A stretch of 64,000 nucleotides of DNA from Paulinella micropora. Its lineage: Eukaryota > Cercozoa > Imbricatea > Euglyphida > Paulinellidae. The first letter of the stretch is position 1. Every line of letters begins with the position of its first letter. The notes under the pieces were generated by a model. The model was given only the letters and a program-made list of their open reading frames with translations. It searched no databases and was not told where the DNA came from. The position numbers and the translations under genes are program-made. Below are positions 20,048 to 31,238 of this stretch, one piece after another. The DNA lies in NCBI GenBank assembly GCA_019918135.1, contig WBZZ01006647.1:1-64000 (forward strand). The letters run 5' to 3'.

Positions 20048-23000
20048 TAGAGGCGCGGATATCGGAGCATGCGTCTCCGGTACGCATGGCGCCCAAACCA
20101 GACGGAACTTTGCGGATGTGCATCAATTACTGGCGGATAAACGAGATCATCAAGAAGATCAAGACACCAGTCCCGGATGTGAGGCAGGGGATAGAGGTGC
20201 TTCAGAGGGCAAAGGTATATTCCACTTTGGACTTGAAGAGCGGGTTTTGGCAAATTCCGTTGGTGGAGGAGAGTCGATACCTCACAGCTTTCATGGTGGG
20301 GATGACGACCTATGTGTGGAAGGTGCTACCTATGGGATTGACGGTACCACCGGGTATCTTTCAACAGGCGATGACTAAGATGTTGGGCGCCAACTTTCGG
20401 AATGCGGAATTTACGGAAAAATACGGGGACACAACATGGTACGCATTCGCATACCTGGATGATGTTTTCATTTTCTCGAATTCGGTGGAGGAACACATAC
20501 ACCATTTAGCGGATATCATGAGACGGGTTAAGGCGTTCGGATTCAGGCTTAACGCAAAGAAGCGTCATTTCCTACAGAAGCGGATCCAATATTTGGGATA
20601 TGACATCGAGAACGGGCAATGCACGATTGCGAAAAAGAAGCGGGATGAAGTGAACAGCTTGCCGGAACCTAAGACGAAGTCGGATTTACATTCATTTGTA
20701 TCGTTGGCACAATACTACAGGGAATTCATACCCAGGTTTGCCACCATTGCGGAACCAATACGGAGATTTATGAAAGATGGGAAGGTTGGCCAAAGGGATG
20801 ACTGGCCACAGGAGGTCAAAGAAGCGGTCAGGCAGTTGCGGCAACATATACTGCGGGACCCATGGACAGAAGGGGGCACAGTGCTGCAGCTCCCCAACTT
20901 CAATCGGAGTTTCACCCTAGATACGGACGCATCGGCATATGCGATAGGGGGGGTGTTACAGCAGCAGGATGATGAGGGACGAATGCGGCCGGTGATGTTT
21001 TTGAGTCGGAGGATGACGAACCCGGAACAACAGTACTGCACAAGGCAACGGGAGGCATTGGCAATAGTGTGGGGCTTCAAAGAGCTGCGGGATTATCTAT
21101 GGGGGGCAAAAGGGACGACGGTACGGTCGGATCACAATAACTTGCAGTGGCTGATGTCACAGGATCACACGGGGAGATTAGCCAGGTGGCAACTGGAACT
21201 TTCGGAATACGACTTCAAGATCGAGTTCATAGCGGGAAAGGATAACTATCTGGCGGATTACCAATCCCGCGGAGGGGGATCGAAAGCGGAGGGGATAGAC
21301 AAAGACCAGACGACGGGGTCGGGGTCAGAAAAGAAGAGCACCAAACCAAGCCAGAATATACCAGGTGTCTTTGCTTTGAACCCGGTATATGACGCGGATA
21401 AGACGGATGGTATGAATTTGACCAGATTCCGTTTCAAGACGGCGGCGGCGGTGATGACAGTGTTGGGCAAGATGGATCTTGAGGAAGAGGAACAAAAGCC
21501 TGATTTTGGCGACAGGAAGCCTATAAATGGGATGGATTATGTGAGGGAGGTGGCGGAGATATATAAGTGGGGGGAGAACACGAAACGGGATGATGTACAG
21601 TATTACGAGGCGGCTCGCATAAAGCCGGTGGATTGTTGTGAACAACATGGACTGGAGGATGCGAGACGAGGATACGAAGAGGAAATGTGGAAAGAGGCGA
21701 TACAAGGGGAACAAGAAGTGAGGGAGGTGGCGGAGATATATAAGTGGGGGGAGAACACGAAACGGGATGATGTACAGTATTACGAGGCGGCTCAAATAAA
21801 GCCGGTGGATTGTTGTGAACAACATGGACTGGAGGATGCGAGACGAGGACACGAAGAGGAAATGTGGAAAGAGGCGATACAAGGGGAACAAGGAGAGGGG
21901 GAAGTGGTGGATGAGAAACCTTTTCCGTGGCGAACCATGCCATATGTCGGCAATATCTTGATTCCGGCCAAGGAGGAAACGGGTGAGGTGCAGAAAGAAA
22001 CACGGCCTGAGTTGAGACTGGCGAAGACACACCCCAGTCGGTTGGCTATGGAACTGGAAAACAAGACGGAGATTAAGTTTGCGTCAATACCCATGTTCCG
22101 ACATCTGACAAAAGAGAGTGAGGAGTGGAAGAAGTTCATTGCGCACGTGACAAACCCTACCGAGGTCTCGGCGGACACGGAATTTTTTCAGAGGTTGAAG
22201 GAGAAATTTGCATTCTCAGACGGGCTGATTTGGTACTTCGGGAACAAGGGAAAGAATCGGGAGGACCCGGAACGTTGGGTGGTATGGGTGCCTAAGGAAT
22301 TACGACACGCGATGTTGATTGGGGCACATCAGTGTCCTCTGCAAAGCCATCCGGGGTTGGACAGGATGAAGTGGTCCATGACTCGGAGGTTTTATTGGGA
22401 TACAATGGATAAGGATATAAAGAGTTTTGTGTCGGGGTGCGGATACTGTCAGAGGGCAAAACAGACGTATGACGCAAACAAGGGATTACTGGGACAGTTC
22501 GACATGACACGGGATATATTCGACACGATACACATCGATTACGTGGGGCCATTACCCGAGGCGGGCGAGGGTCGGTTCAAGTACATTCTCACGATTATCG
22601 ATCGGGCCTCTAACTACGTCATAGCGGTCCCCACGGCGGACGACACCAAGGAGACGACAGCAAAGGCGTTGATTGATAACGTTTTTAGCAGGATTGGGGT
22701 CCCGAGGAAGATCATATCGGATAGAGGAAGCTCTTTCGTTAACTGGGTGTCCAACGAACTTAATGCGTATTACGGATTCCAGTGGGATTACGTGACGGCA
22801 TACAATCCTATGGCCAACGGGAAAATAGAAAGGATGCATCGCACGTTGAAGGCGTCCTTGAAGATTTATTGTCAGAAGGGGCAAACTAAATGGCCTGAGG
22901 TACTGCCGGCGTTCACGTTTGCAGTGAACAATCTGGGTTCTTCTTCGTTAGGGGGTAAAGCGCGGCTATGCCCGCACCAGATGGTGTTTGGTAAGGTTCT

Positions 23001-23493
23001 GACAACACCACAGGATGTGATGACACAGAAGGCATTATACCGGCCGATGGAGCTGATGGCGGTAAGATAGAGGGCGATCGCGGAAGCGGAACAGATAGTG
23101 ATCAAACATAGGGAGGCGGCGATGAGGGAAGAGGATGAGAAGGGGCAACGGAAATTCAAGCAGGTCGAATTCAACGAGGGGGATACGGTGTTGTTATACT
23201 GCCCGAATGTTCCGGTGGGAGTTTCAACAAAACTATACGAAAAGTGGCAGGGGTCATATCAGATCATGAAACAAACAGCGGCTTACAATTACAAGATAAG
23301 GCATCAACAGACGAAGAAGGAACAGATCGTCCACGTGAGAAGATTGGTCAAGTTCTCACCTTTTCTCTTGGATTACGAAACGGAGAAGGATGCCCTGAAA
23401 CGTACACAGGATCAATTCGGAAACCCGCGGCCTCTTCTAACACGGTCAGAGGACAGAGGAAATAGCGAGGCTACGGGAACAACTCACTTTTGA
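20044..23493 (+). CDS. pol: Ty3/gypsy reverse transcriptase, RNase H and integrase
   Basis: About 1,150 codons with one TAG at 23068-23070. RT: SPVRMAPKPDGTLRMCINY near the start, LDLKSGFWQIPL, then AYLDDVFIFS (catalytic Asp pair, about 20455). RNase H: LDTDASAYAIGG (about 20920), Glu in QREALAIVWGF, and SDHNNLQWL. Next is a Lys/Glu-rich linker with a 177-bp tandem duplication (21541-21894). Integrase: an H-H-C-C zinc site (22310-22460), then Asp in HIDYVG, Asp in ISDRGSS and Glu in NGKIER. A positively charged tail follows (to 23493). Its job is reverse transcription and integration. The start has no ATG, consistent with expression as part of a polyprotein. Confidence 0.9.
21541..21894 (+). 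repeat. 177-bp tandem duplication inside pol
   Basis: The stretch beginning GTGAGGGAGGTGGCGG at 21541 recurs at 21718, and the two 59-codon units differ at only a few positions. It falls between RNase H and integrase. The duplication is in frame and must be recent relative to the rest of the element. Confidence 0.85.
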
Positions 23494-24127
23494 ACAAGAC
23501 CCGGAAGAAAAGAGGAGGTTGCAGGAGGCCATTACCGAGTTGGAATCGGGATCTCACGAGCGGGCGGTACTGAAAGAAAAGAAGGCGGAGGCGAAACAGA
23601 GGGCAGAAAGTAGGAGAGAGGCACCGGGTGAGATGAAGAGGAGGGAGAACGAGAAGACAGAAAGAAAGAAGGATCCAACGGAGGGGATACAAAAGAGAGG
23701 GCGGGGAAGACCGACAAAACCGAAGGCACCAGAGGAAATAATAGAGTTCAAGAACACAAGGGGCTATTGGGTGAGCCAGCCGGCAGAGGTTGACAAGATA
23801 GAGTGGAAAACGGGAAAGTTTTACTTGATGCAGCCCGCGGAAAAAGAGGTGAGCGATGATACGATGGATAACTTTTACGTCATGCGGATACTAAGTTTGG
23901 GGGGGACGTCAAGACATAAAGCGGGTGCGGGTATAACCCCAGTGATGCAATTTTGGAGAAGTAGTGATGAGATAGAAGACGAAAAGACGAGCAGATTTGA
24001 TCCAGTTTATCTGGAAAAGACGAGAAAGAAGCGGGAGACATGGGATGCATCTATTAAGTTAGATGATGAGGATCATGTGCCATACACCATACACCAGACC
24101 CCGGTTGGTGCTGAACATACCATTTGA
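23460..24127 (+). CDS. C-terminal AT-hook domain of the retroelement polyprotein
   Basis: After a frame change near 23455 the reading continues to 24127. It has a Glu/Lys-rich helical stretch, then KRGRGRPTKPK (about 23690-23725), a good AT-hook. A compact 120-residue domain follows with several Trp, Tyr and Phe, including FYVMRILSLGG. Gypsy integrases often carry a C-terminal chromatin-targeting module (for example a chromodomain). This one may play that role through AT-rich DNA binding, but I do not recognise the terminal domain. Confidence 0.5.
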
Positions 24128-24400
24128 CATGACAGCGGAACGCCGAATACCGGCTCACATATGGGATGAAATTGGGGCAGCGGGTTTGCCTTTCGAGGTT
24201 GTCGGGGCACCACCGGCCAAGACGATGTCCAGAGGTAAGAAGCGGCCTAATGCGGGTGATCGCTCGACCAAAGCTCGGACACGGAACAGGGGGTGACACG
24301 GATGGGGGTGATGAGAAGAGAGAAAAGGAGAAAGTGAGAGAATGATGATGAAAGATACATATATATATACATAGTTTAATAATAAGATGAAGATGACGAA
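24128..24400. other. no gene seen
   Basis: Transition from coding to repeats; purine-rich near 24300-24350, followed by an (AT)n stretch. A short overlapping ORF (24063-24296) reads the end of the polyprotein in another frame and is not supported. Confidence 0.4.
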
Positions 24401-24551
24401 GCGGGATATCGGGTGATTGGGGATATGCGGGATATCGGGTGATTGGGGATATACGGGATATCGGGTGATTGGGATTATACGGGATAGCGGGTGATTGGGG
24501 ATATACGGGATAGCGGGGTGATTCGGGATTATTTGGGATATCGGGTGATGA
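24401..24551. repeat. tandem array, about 27-bp unit
   Basis: Five to six copies of a unit like CGGGATATCGGGTGATTGG plus GGATATA. GATATC/GATAGC variants and small length changes separate the copies. Confidence 0.8.
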
Positions 24552-24755
24552 GGATCTATGATATTTGGGGTGACTTAGGGGAATATTTATAACAAAAAGG
24601 GGGTGAATATAAGCGGGTGACCAATAATAAGACTGAGGGGGGCGGTATACTTATACCTTTATAGGTACAATACAGGGCTAGCGTCCCGAACGACAATGCT
24701 ATGAGGTATATGTCTCGGATTTATCAATTTCATGACTAACCGTCATTATTACATT

Positions 24756-24985
24756 TTGTCTTATGGCCTTATGCGCCTTTACGGGATATATCGGAATAAT
24801 CTTCATTTGACAATTCTAATACGGCCTATGCGCCTATACAATATATATTGGAACAAAATTCCATTTTACACTCTCAATATGGCCTATGCGCCTACACGGG
24901 ATACACCCGTCTAAGACTTTGCAACTTTCAGACATACGGGATATAACGGAATATCACTATATTACAATCCCATGCGGATATATCG
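24756..24985. repeat. diverged tandem repeat, about 60-bp unit
   Basis: Three to four copies share ATGGCCTATGCGCC followed by TACACGGGATATA and an AT-rich part. The CGGGATATA element is also found in the array at 24.4 kb, so the two arrays may share an origin. Confidence 0.65.
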
Positions 24986-25411
24986 GGGAATAACAAACAA
25001 TATATGTCCTATGCCTTTTAGGCTGTTGAAGATCGAGGAAGCGGAATGCTCGGCAACCATAATCTTTCCCACTCTATGACGAGTGATGAGCACGGGCATA
25101 CTAACGCGGACATGACAATTTACGGGATAAGGGAACATGCGGGCTGAGAATGAGAATAAGACTGATTTTATAATTCCAGTGGTAGGCAGAGAGGAAGGAA
25201 GGGGGGACAAGGGAGGAAGATAGGGGATAGAGTATAGGGATAATATATAGGACGGATAGAATAGAGAGGGTGGGGGTTGAGGGATGCAAGGACAGTTGGA
25301 TAGAGTAGGGAGAGGGGAGGGGGCGAGGGATAGCAGAAAGATGATATGAGAAAGATGAGTAGACGAGATTGACGATCAGAGGACTATAAGATGACTGTGG
25401 CACACGGGCTA

Positions 25412-25525
25412 AGGGGGGGCAAACGGCACTTATGGGGATTCTCTTCATGAGGGCTACGACATGTCAAAGGGGGTGCAAGCGGCACTTATGGGGATTCACT
25501 TCATGAGAGCCGAGACATGTCAAAA
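25412..25525. repeat. 57-bp direct duplication
   Basis: Two adjacent copies contain CGGCACTTATGGGGATTC, then TTCATGAG and GACATGTCAAA. They lie in a purine-rich non-coding region with a few short ORFs that I do not support. Confidence 0.7.
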
Positions 25526-25875
25526 GGGGAGGCAACAAGCGGCATCAAAGAGGAACTTTGAAACTTTGGGGGGAGAAGGGATAATAATGAAGAGAGATAG
25601 AATAGGGGGATGGTTGTCGGGATTGGCTCTCGGAATCGTTCCAAGCATGGCGTTACAGTGCTAGGGGGGCCTTGGTGGGGGCAACTAAGGTCCGGGGAAC
25701 CTTTCCCTGCTTACGTTTCTCCTGGGCTGGGCGACCGGGACTAGAACGGGCACGAGGGCTTTTTGGGGCTATTAAAAGCCGAAGATAGTATATCACGCGG
25801 CGGTTTTCAAACGGGATTTCAGGTAACACGGTACAATACGGCCTTGAGGACAAGAGGAAAGACACCGGGATTAAA

Positions 25876-26032
25876 GTGGCGGAGTTCAAGTGGCGAGATT
25901 CAAGTGGCGAGATTCAAGTGGCGGAGCTCAAGTGGCGAGATTCACATGGAGGGATTCAAGTGGCGGAGCTCAAGTGGCGAGATTCACATGGAGGGATTCA
26001 AGTGGCGGGATCCACATGGACTAGTCAAGTGG
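25876..26032. repeat. 15-bp satellite with higher-order pattern
   Basis: Tandem GATTCAAGTGGCGAG-type 15-mers with GGAGCTCAAGTGGCG and CACATGGAGGGATTC variants form a longer 45-60-bp pattern. ORFs across it are Lys/Trp/Ser repeats produced by the array. Confidence 0.8.
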
Positions 26033-26749
26033 AAGGATTCGGGTCGCGAAGAGGAGGCGAGATGGCGCGGGGGATCAAGATGGCAAGCATCGTATCAACA
26101 TCTTTCGGGGAAATGGAGGATTTCGAGTTCTAAGGGAAACGGATGGAAAGGAGAAGCGGCTTTGACTATTCTACAGTAGTCACCACTCCTTTCACAAGAC
26201 GGGCTCATCGGGGATAGAATAGACCGACACTAGGTCGGGGGCACGATGAGTGACTAGCTGCCGGTGTTGAGGGGTAAGGTAACGGGATAAGGAAATGTGA
26301 CTTTTTTCGGAATCGGTCCACACTTGGAGAGTTGATTTTCAGGGTGGTGGATTATCGGAGGACGGATAAGGTATGGGCGAATGTTGGCTTATGGACCAAC
26401 TGGCGGTATCACTTATTTGGAATATTAACATCAAAAGCGACGACCGTCACACGGATTCGTATTTGCATTCTTTTCCGAGGTTGGGTTCGGCTGAGGCGTA
26501 AGTTGGACTTCTCGCGCGCATACGGGGTGAGCGCGCTCGGGGGGGAGAAGGGTTTATGCCGGCCCACCCGGAATATAATGGCAATACTTACCGTTCCGGT
26601 CTGTCGGTTATTCTTGGTCTGGAGATTACGGAGTCCCTACTTTAGGTATTCCTCAGTCTTCATATCGTTAGTAAACAGATATTTACTCAATAAATATCCT
26701 ACTATCGTAACATATTTAGTAACGTTCAATTATCAATAAAATACAAAAA
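26033..26749. other. no gene supported
   Basis: One 135-codon ORF (26332-26739) exists without recognisable features. A CTACTTTAG box occurs at 26637-26645. The end is AT-rich with an A run at 26740. Confidence 0.35.
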
Positions 26750-27180
26750 AAACAAGCATAAAACTTGCTGGAATTTGCCTCACTCTTTTATCAATTCGCC
26801 TCACTCTGCACTGGCGGCAAAATCGAGTCGGCTGCCGCCACCAGATACCATGCGTTTCTGGTGTGGGGTGTGAAAATATATCTAATTAAATTAATTTATC
26901 ATTAAAATAAATTATTTCCTTAAATATTACGTGAAAATCCATGCAAAAAGTAGGCAAATAAGAGGCAAATAAGGGGCAAATATTTTGCCTCACAATTCAT
27001 GCTATTTTTGCCTCTTCAGTGATCATACCAACTTGAAAACACATGTAAAATCATTTGTTACTAATTAAAACATGTTTATTTACATAAATAATGAAAATAT
27101 ACACATGAAACAAGTATTATTTTGCCTCTACTTTGCCTCAAGTTTGCCTAGGCAAAGTGAGGCAAAAAGGACTAGTCCTT
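26750..27180. repeat. interspersed TTTGCCTC motif cluster
   Basis: The octamer TTTGCCTC or its complement GAGGCAAA appears about ten times in 400 bases, in both orientations. It ends with a palindrome of the type TTTGCCTAGGCAAA at 27147-27160. The surrounding DNA is AT-rich. It marks the edge where the RT relic at 27.3 kb is cut. Confidence 0.6.
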
Positions 27181-27299
27181 TGGGGCGGCGTGGATGTTGT
27201 AACTCAAAGAACGTCGCGTCGTTGTGGCTCTACTTTGAAATTGTGCGAGTTGTTGACGTACCAGATTGTCTTCTCGCTTCCAAGCTGATTTCAACCACC

Positions 27300-28060
27300 A
27301 TTTAGTCGACGGGTGTGTCTGTCAATATAGCAGAAGCTATACTGGTTCGTGTGACCGTAGGTCTCTATGATTTGTGCGTCCCCATATTTCGGGTCCGATA
27401 GAGCCTGATTCATACAGTTCTGAAATATCGCCAGGGTCGTCTTCAGTCCCATTGGGAGGACTGTCCATTGCTACAGTCTCCCTCCGACAGCGAAGGCAGT
27501 CAACGGACGGCTTTCCGCTTCGAGCGGTATATTCCAGAAGCCGTTCTTTAGGTCGAGCTTGGTAAAATATTTGGCCTGCCGAAGCTTATTAAGACCATCT
27601 TGCATTCGAGGGATAGGGGCCTCGATGCTTTTAATGATCTTTGTTCAGCCTGGTATAGTTGATGCACAAGCGTTGTTTGCCATCCGGATTTGGAGCCAGT
27701 CTGACCGGCGATCGGAGTTCCGACCACGACGGCTCGATCAGTCGCTTGGCTAATATGTCCTGCACAATTTCCTCACAGATCTGTTCCTCCTTGTAACTGA
27801 GGCGTGATCCTTTGAGGTGGAGCATGGTCTGTCCGACCTGTCGTTCTATCCTTGCAGCAGCATGGGTCACGCCACCGGCGACAAGTGGGCCGAACAACGT
27901 TTTGTTTTTCAAGAATTGGGCCTTTAGGTCGGCTTGTTAGCACACTCCGGCCTAAGGCAACGCACACGACAGTCCTTAAGTAAATGGTCTTTCCGGCAGT
28001 TGAAACAGTACATCCTGTTTTAGGGGACGCTGGCGGAGCTGCAATCCGGACGCGGAGAAG
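27300..28060 (-). pseudogene. truncated Ty3/gypsy relic: zinc knuckle and RT
   Basis: On the minus strand, about 28015-27945 reads CFNCRKDHLLKDC, a CCHC-like zinc knuckle (one residue short of the standard spacing). From 27912 the RT begins: SPVRLAPNPDGKQRLCINY, then LDLKNGFWNIPL, LPMGLKTTLAIFQN, and CYID where the catalytic YxDD should be. There the sequence ends abruptly at 27.30 kb. Several stops and frame changes interrupt it. It is close in sequence to the RT at 20 kb. Knuckle and RT are nearly adjacent, so the protease region seems deleted. Confidence 0.75.
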
Positions 28061-28087
28061 CCTGATTATAACGGTCTTTGCGAGAGA

Positions 28088-30749
28088 ATGCAAGAGTTGA
28101 TGCAGGCATCAGAGCTTAGTAAGACAAAGAAGCAGAGTGAGAAGTCTACACCAGCCACTGTGTTATTAAAAGGCGAACGAGGCAAGCCCCGTAATGGCAA
28201 GACTGCCAATAACGCCTTTCTCATCGACATCCATGCCAGCGGTACGCGTAGATCTGCCCTTGGGAACGCCCAGCGTCCTCCTAAGTGAGATAGTGACTCC
28301 GCGCATTGCTTGCCAGCCGGATCCGGAGCCGCCCACTATGGGGGTATACACAGAGCAACCGGGCCCACTGGTTCAGACTCTTTCTCCCCCGGCTCAAGCC
28401 CCATCTCAGGGCGACGCTATGTACAGTCCGATAGGGGCTACGACCTCACCGATAGAAGATAGCGTTGAGACGAGGGATAAGGATATAGTGATGGGTAGCG
28501 ACAACCGTCGGGAGCGTGTGCCGAACGAGCCGGCCACGGTCGCTGACCTTATCATAGAGGTTGGTTTGCCCAATCCCTTACCCGAAGACACCGTCGCAAA
28601 GGCGACGCCTGCCGCTGATCCTGGCACGATCACACCCAGCCCATGTGATGGAGGGGAGGGGGGGGCATCCAATAAGCCCCTCCGAGACCTACTAGCGTCC
28701 GGCAGGTAGCAAAACCCGCTCCTTTTGTGAACAAGGTAAGTAAAACGTATGCAGGGGCACACTCTCAGGGCACACCTACACGGTCAACATTATTGGGCCG
28801 GAATGTTAGCTTGACGAGGGGCACAGTCATCAGATCAGCTATCAATCACCCAAGCATACCACGTAACGACGACATGGCTATCCCATCGGTGCCGGTCGAT
28901 TACACCCCTTCACCTTTCCAAGAGGCAACCACCATGGTCCTGCCACCGTAGATGGCGACAAGGCCATCGCCCCGGCGGTAATATGCCAAATGAGGCTCGC
29001 CCCACTGCACAACTCTGACCAACTCGGAGCAACGGCGCGGACACAGGCGCGACAGTTTGCCGAGACGGAGTTGAAGCAGGCCTTGGCAACTCGAGCCGAA
29101 CCAATAGACCTCCCGCCAGCGAGGCACGGGATATGAGTTACACCAGACTATACTGGAAGGAACTCAATGGCTACCTCGATACAGGCAACGATAGCATGGC
29201 TCAAATATCGTTCGCTGGCAAATGTTTCATAGACAAATATGGACGTCTGTTCGACTTTACTAAGACAGGCCCACTCGTATTCATCCGGGGTGCCAACGAC
29301 GAACGGAGCGCGATAATAGGACGCGTACCGTTGACAGTCGAATTCCCATCTAGAATGTCTTACACCGTACTTCTTGATAGTCCCGGACTTCCCAGGCACC
29401 ATCGCGGCCCCTCCATTACCTTATGATGGACACCTCACCGAGCAATCTCGTCCTTCCCCACAGGGTACGGCCTGGGTGTATACCAATGTGTACATCCCGG
29501 AGTCGGAGGATAAGCCGCCCGACCCATGAAGGATTTTGAAGAGCTCGCAGCCAAGAGGGTGGCACAGATCCTACTCCTAAATCGTCAGGAAGACTCTTGG
29601 CATGGCTTCGACTAGTCGGGTCAACTGAACAAGGGGGTACACCAATATGTACGGGTCAAGACGAGCCTAGTATATCATGCTTCCAAAAGGCTGACGGAGG
29701 ACGACGACGTCATGCTAAAGCTCAAGCAATGGTAGGGTTGAATCCCAATGCAGCCGGACAGCTTAACGGCGGTGCCCAAAATATTAGCTGACCGCCTGGA
29801 TCGGGGCGAAGACATCACGATCATTGTTCCTATTCATCCCACCGTTATGTGGAGAGATGTCTTGGATCGGGTCATCGACGATCCTATTTCGATACCCAGC
29901 CGACAGCCCAAACTCCTCGTTGCTTTTCGCTTAGGGTCCGTCAAGGACGGATTGTCATACCGTACCAAGCTCATGACCCGAAACGGCATTCCAAATCTTC
30001 CCCGGCTTCTACCATAAGACCGCGGCGAAACAATATGCCGAGGTGATCACAGACCTACAGGAGTTCGCCTCTTGGGACACTCAATCCTCAACGCGATACC
30101 CAGGCCGGGACGCTAAGGACGAGGTTGAAGACCCGGACTCCATACTAGAGTACCCGGATGACCCACGGGACCAAAAACCCGTAGAGGAAATCATTGACGA
30201 GGTCATGGCGCGTCAACGAGGATCGCCAGACTTTGTCCGGGACACATACCGGATCGGAGTGCAAGGTCAAAGGTCTTCCTTACAGTCGAAGCAAGTTCAG
30301 CGCAAGTGGACGCAACCGCAACCGCAATCAGCAACCTCGTCGTGGAGGATTGGCTACTCGTTCAAACGGGGGTACAATTCGCAACCGTGGCTTCATGAAC
30401 AGGCCGACCGTGAACGTGGCGGAGACGAAGACAACAACCGCCGACGACATTGATGATGCGTGGATCGGCATGGCTATCGAACGGAGTGATGACCTAGCTG
30501 ACCTGCCGGATCTCGTCCCGGTCAACTCGGATTTCGTTGAGGGTAAGAAAGAAATGGAATGCCCCAACATAGATTTTTATCCTCAAGTAGGACAGCCGGT
30601 GAACAAGAAGCGAAGTGTCGAGGCGTGGGCACAGCAGCAGAATACACCGAAGAAGGCCAAGGTCAACTCCAACCTTGGCAACGACAGGCCACTTAAGTAT
30701 TGTGCGCACATGGCGATCAATGGAACTTGCGCGTTCTACGATTGCCCGT
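28088..30749 (+). pseudogene. relic of the same Ty3/gypsy family: gag, protease and linker
   Basis: A plus-strand series of broken ORFs. 28088-28760 is Pro/Thr-rich and gag-like. 29133-29520 contains YLDTGNDSMAQIS, with the retropepsin DTG intact. 29748-30050 matches the linker domain at 19.3-19.66 kb (IPSRQPKLLVAFRLGSVKD, FYHKTAAKQYA). 30194-30749 is basic with a terminal CAHMAINGTCAFYDC cluster that looks like a zinc finger. The relic is cut at 30749 by the copia 5' LTR. It shows the original arrangement of a family whose larger member occupies 12.6-24.3 kb. Confidence 0.7.
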
Positions 30750-31210
30750 TGTATCCGCTTTCATTTTGTAATTAGATATTTAACGTTTTTCCATTTTACT
30801 TATATCAGAATGGTCCGACAGTACTTGCCTTTTTAATTATTAACGACGATTACCATTTTACTATTCATGGATAATCAATGACGTAGGAATTATTTCTAGA
30901 AAGTAAGTTAACAGTCATTCATTACGTCGACCATAATCTAATAGTAGTGACGTGTCACGTCGATAGCGTAAAGTGTATATTGATTGTATATTCAGTAAAG
31001 TTCCGTTCGTATTGGTGGGAAGTACCGAAGGGATTAAATACTCACCGGTAATCAATCTGCCGGAATTACTGTTCTCACGAACTATCCGTCAATTGATTAG
31101 TAGGTTATCAGTGTTACCGGATTCATCTCCGTGACACGCCTCTGCATCGCAATTCGTTTTCGGTCACTAAGTTCAGACTTAAGTTCATTCGTTCAATACG
31201 GCTTTTATCG
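30750..31210 (+). repeat. copia 5' LTR
   Basis: It starts TGTATCCGCTTTC and matches 46703-47160 along its whole length with scattered substitutions and one 8-bp length difference near 30835. It carries TATA-like ATTGTATATTCAG near 30985. It cuts into the gypsy-family relic on its left and is followed within 30 bases by the gag ATG. The exact right border is uncertain because the two copies diverge there without a clear CA. Confidence 0.8.
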
Positions 31211-31238
31211 GTTATGCAGCCTTGACTGTCAACCACTC

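Larger units (their letters stand above)
12579..24300 (+). mobile_element. large Ty3/gypsy-like retroelement, 5' end truncated
   Basis: All long plus-strand ORFs in this span share a similar purine-rich style, with strong Glu/Lys/Arg content. They end in a clear protease, RT, RNase H and integrase series. The order PR-RT-RH-IN is that of Ty3/gypsy elements. No 5' LTR is visible because the left edge fuses directly to the fibre-like gene. A 3' LTR could lie in 24.3-26.7 kb but I found no pair to prove it. Two ORFs upstream of gag are not usual for the group. Confidence 0.75.

Noticed and set aside
20030..20050. Programmed -1 frameshift between linker and RT
   Set aside because: No slippery heptamer of the X-XXY-YYZ type is present at the four-base overlap. 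Ordinary indel more likely.
25763..26179. 138-codon ORF with regular Trp/Ser/Lys repeats
   Set aside because: It simply translates the 15-bp satellite. No start context or conserved ends.
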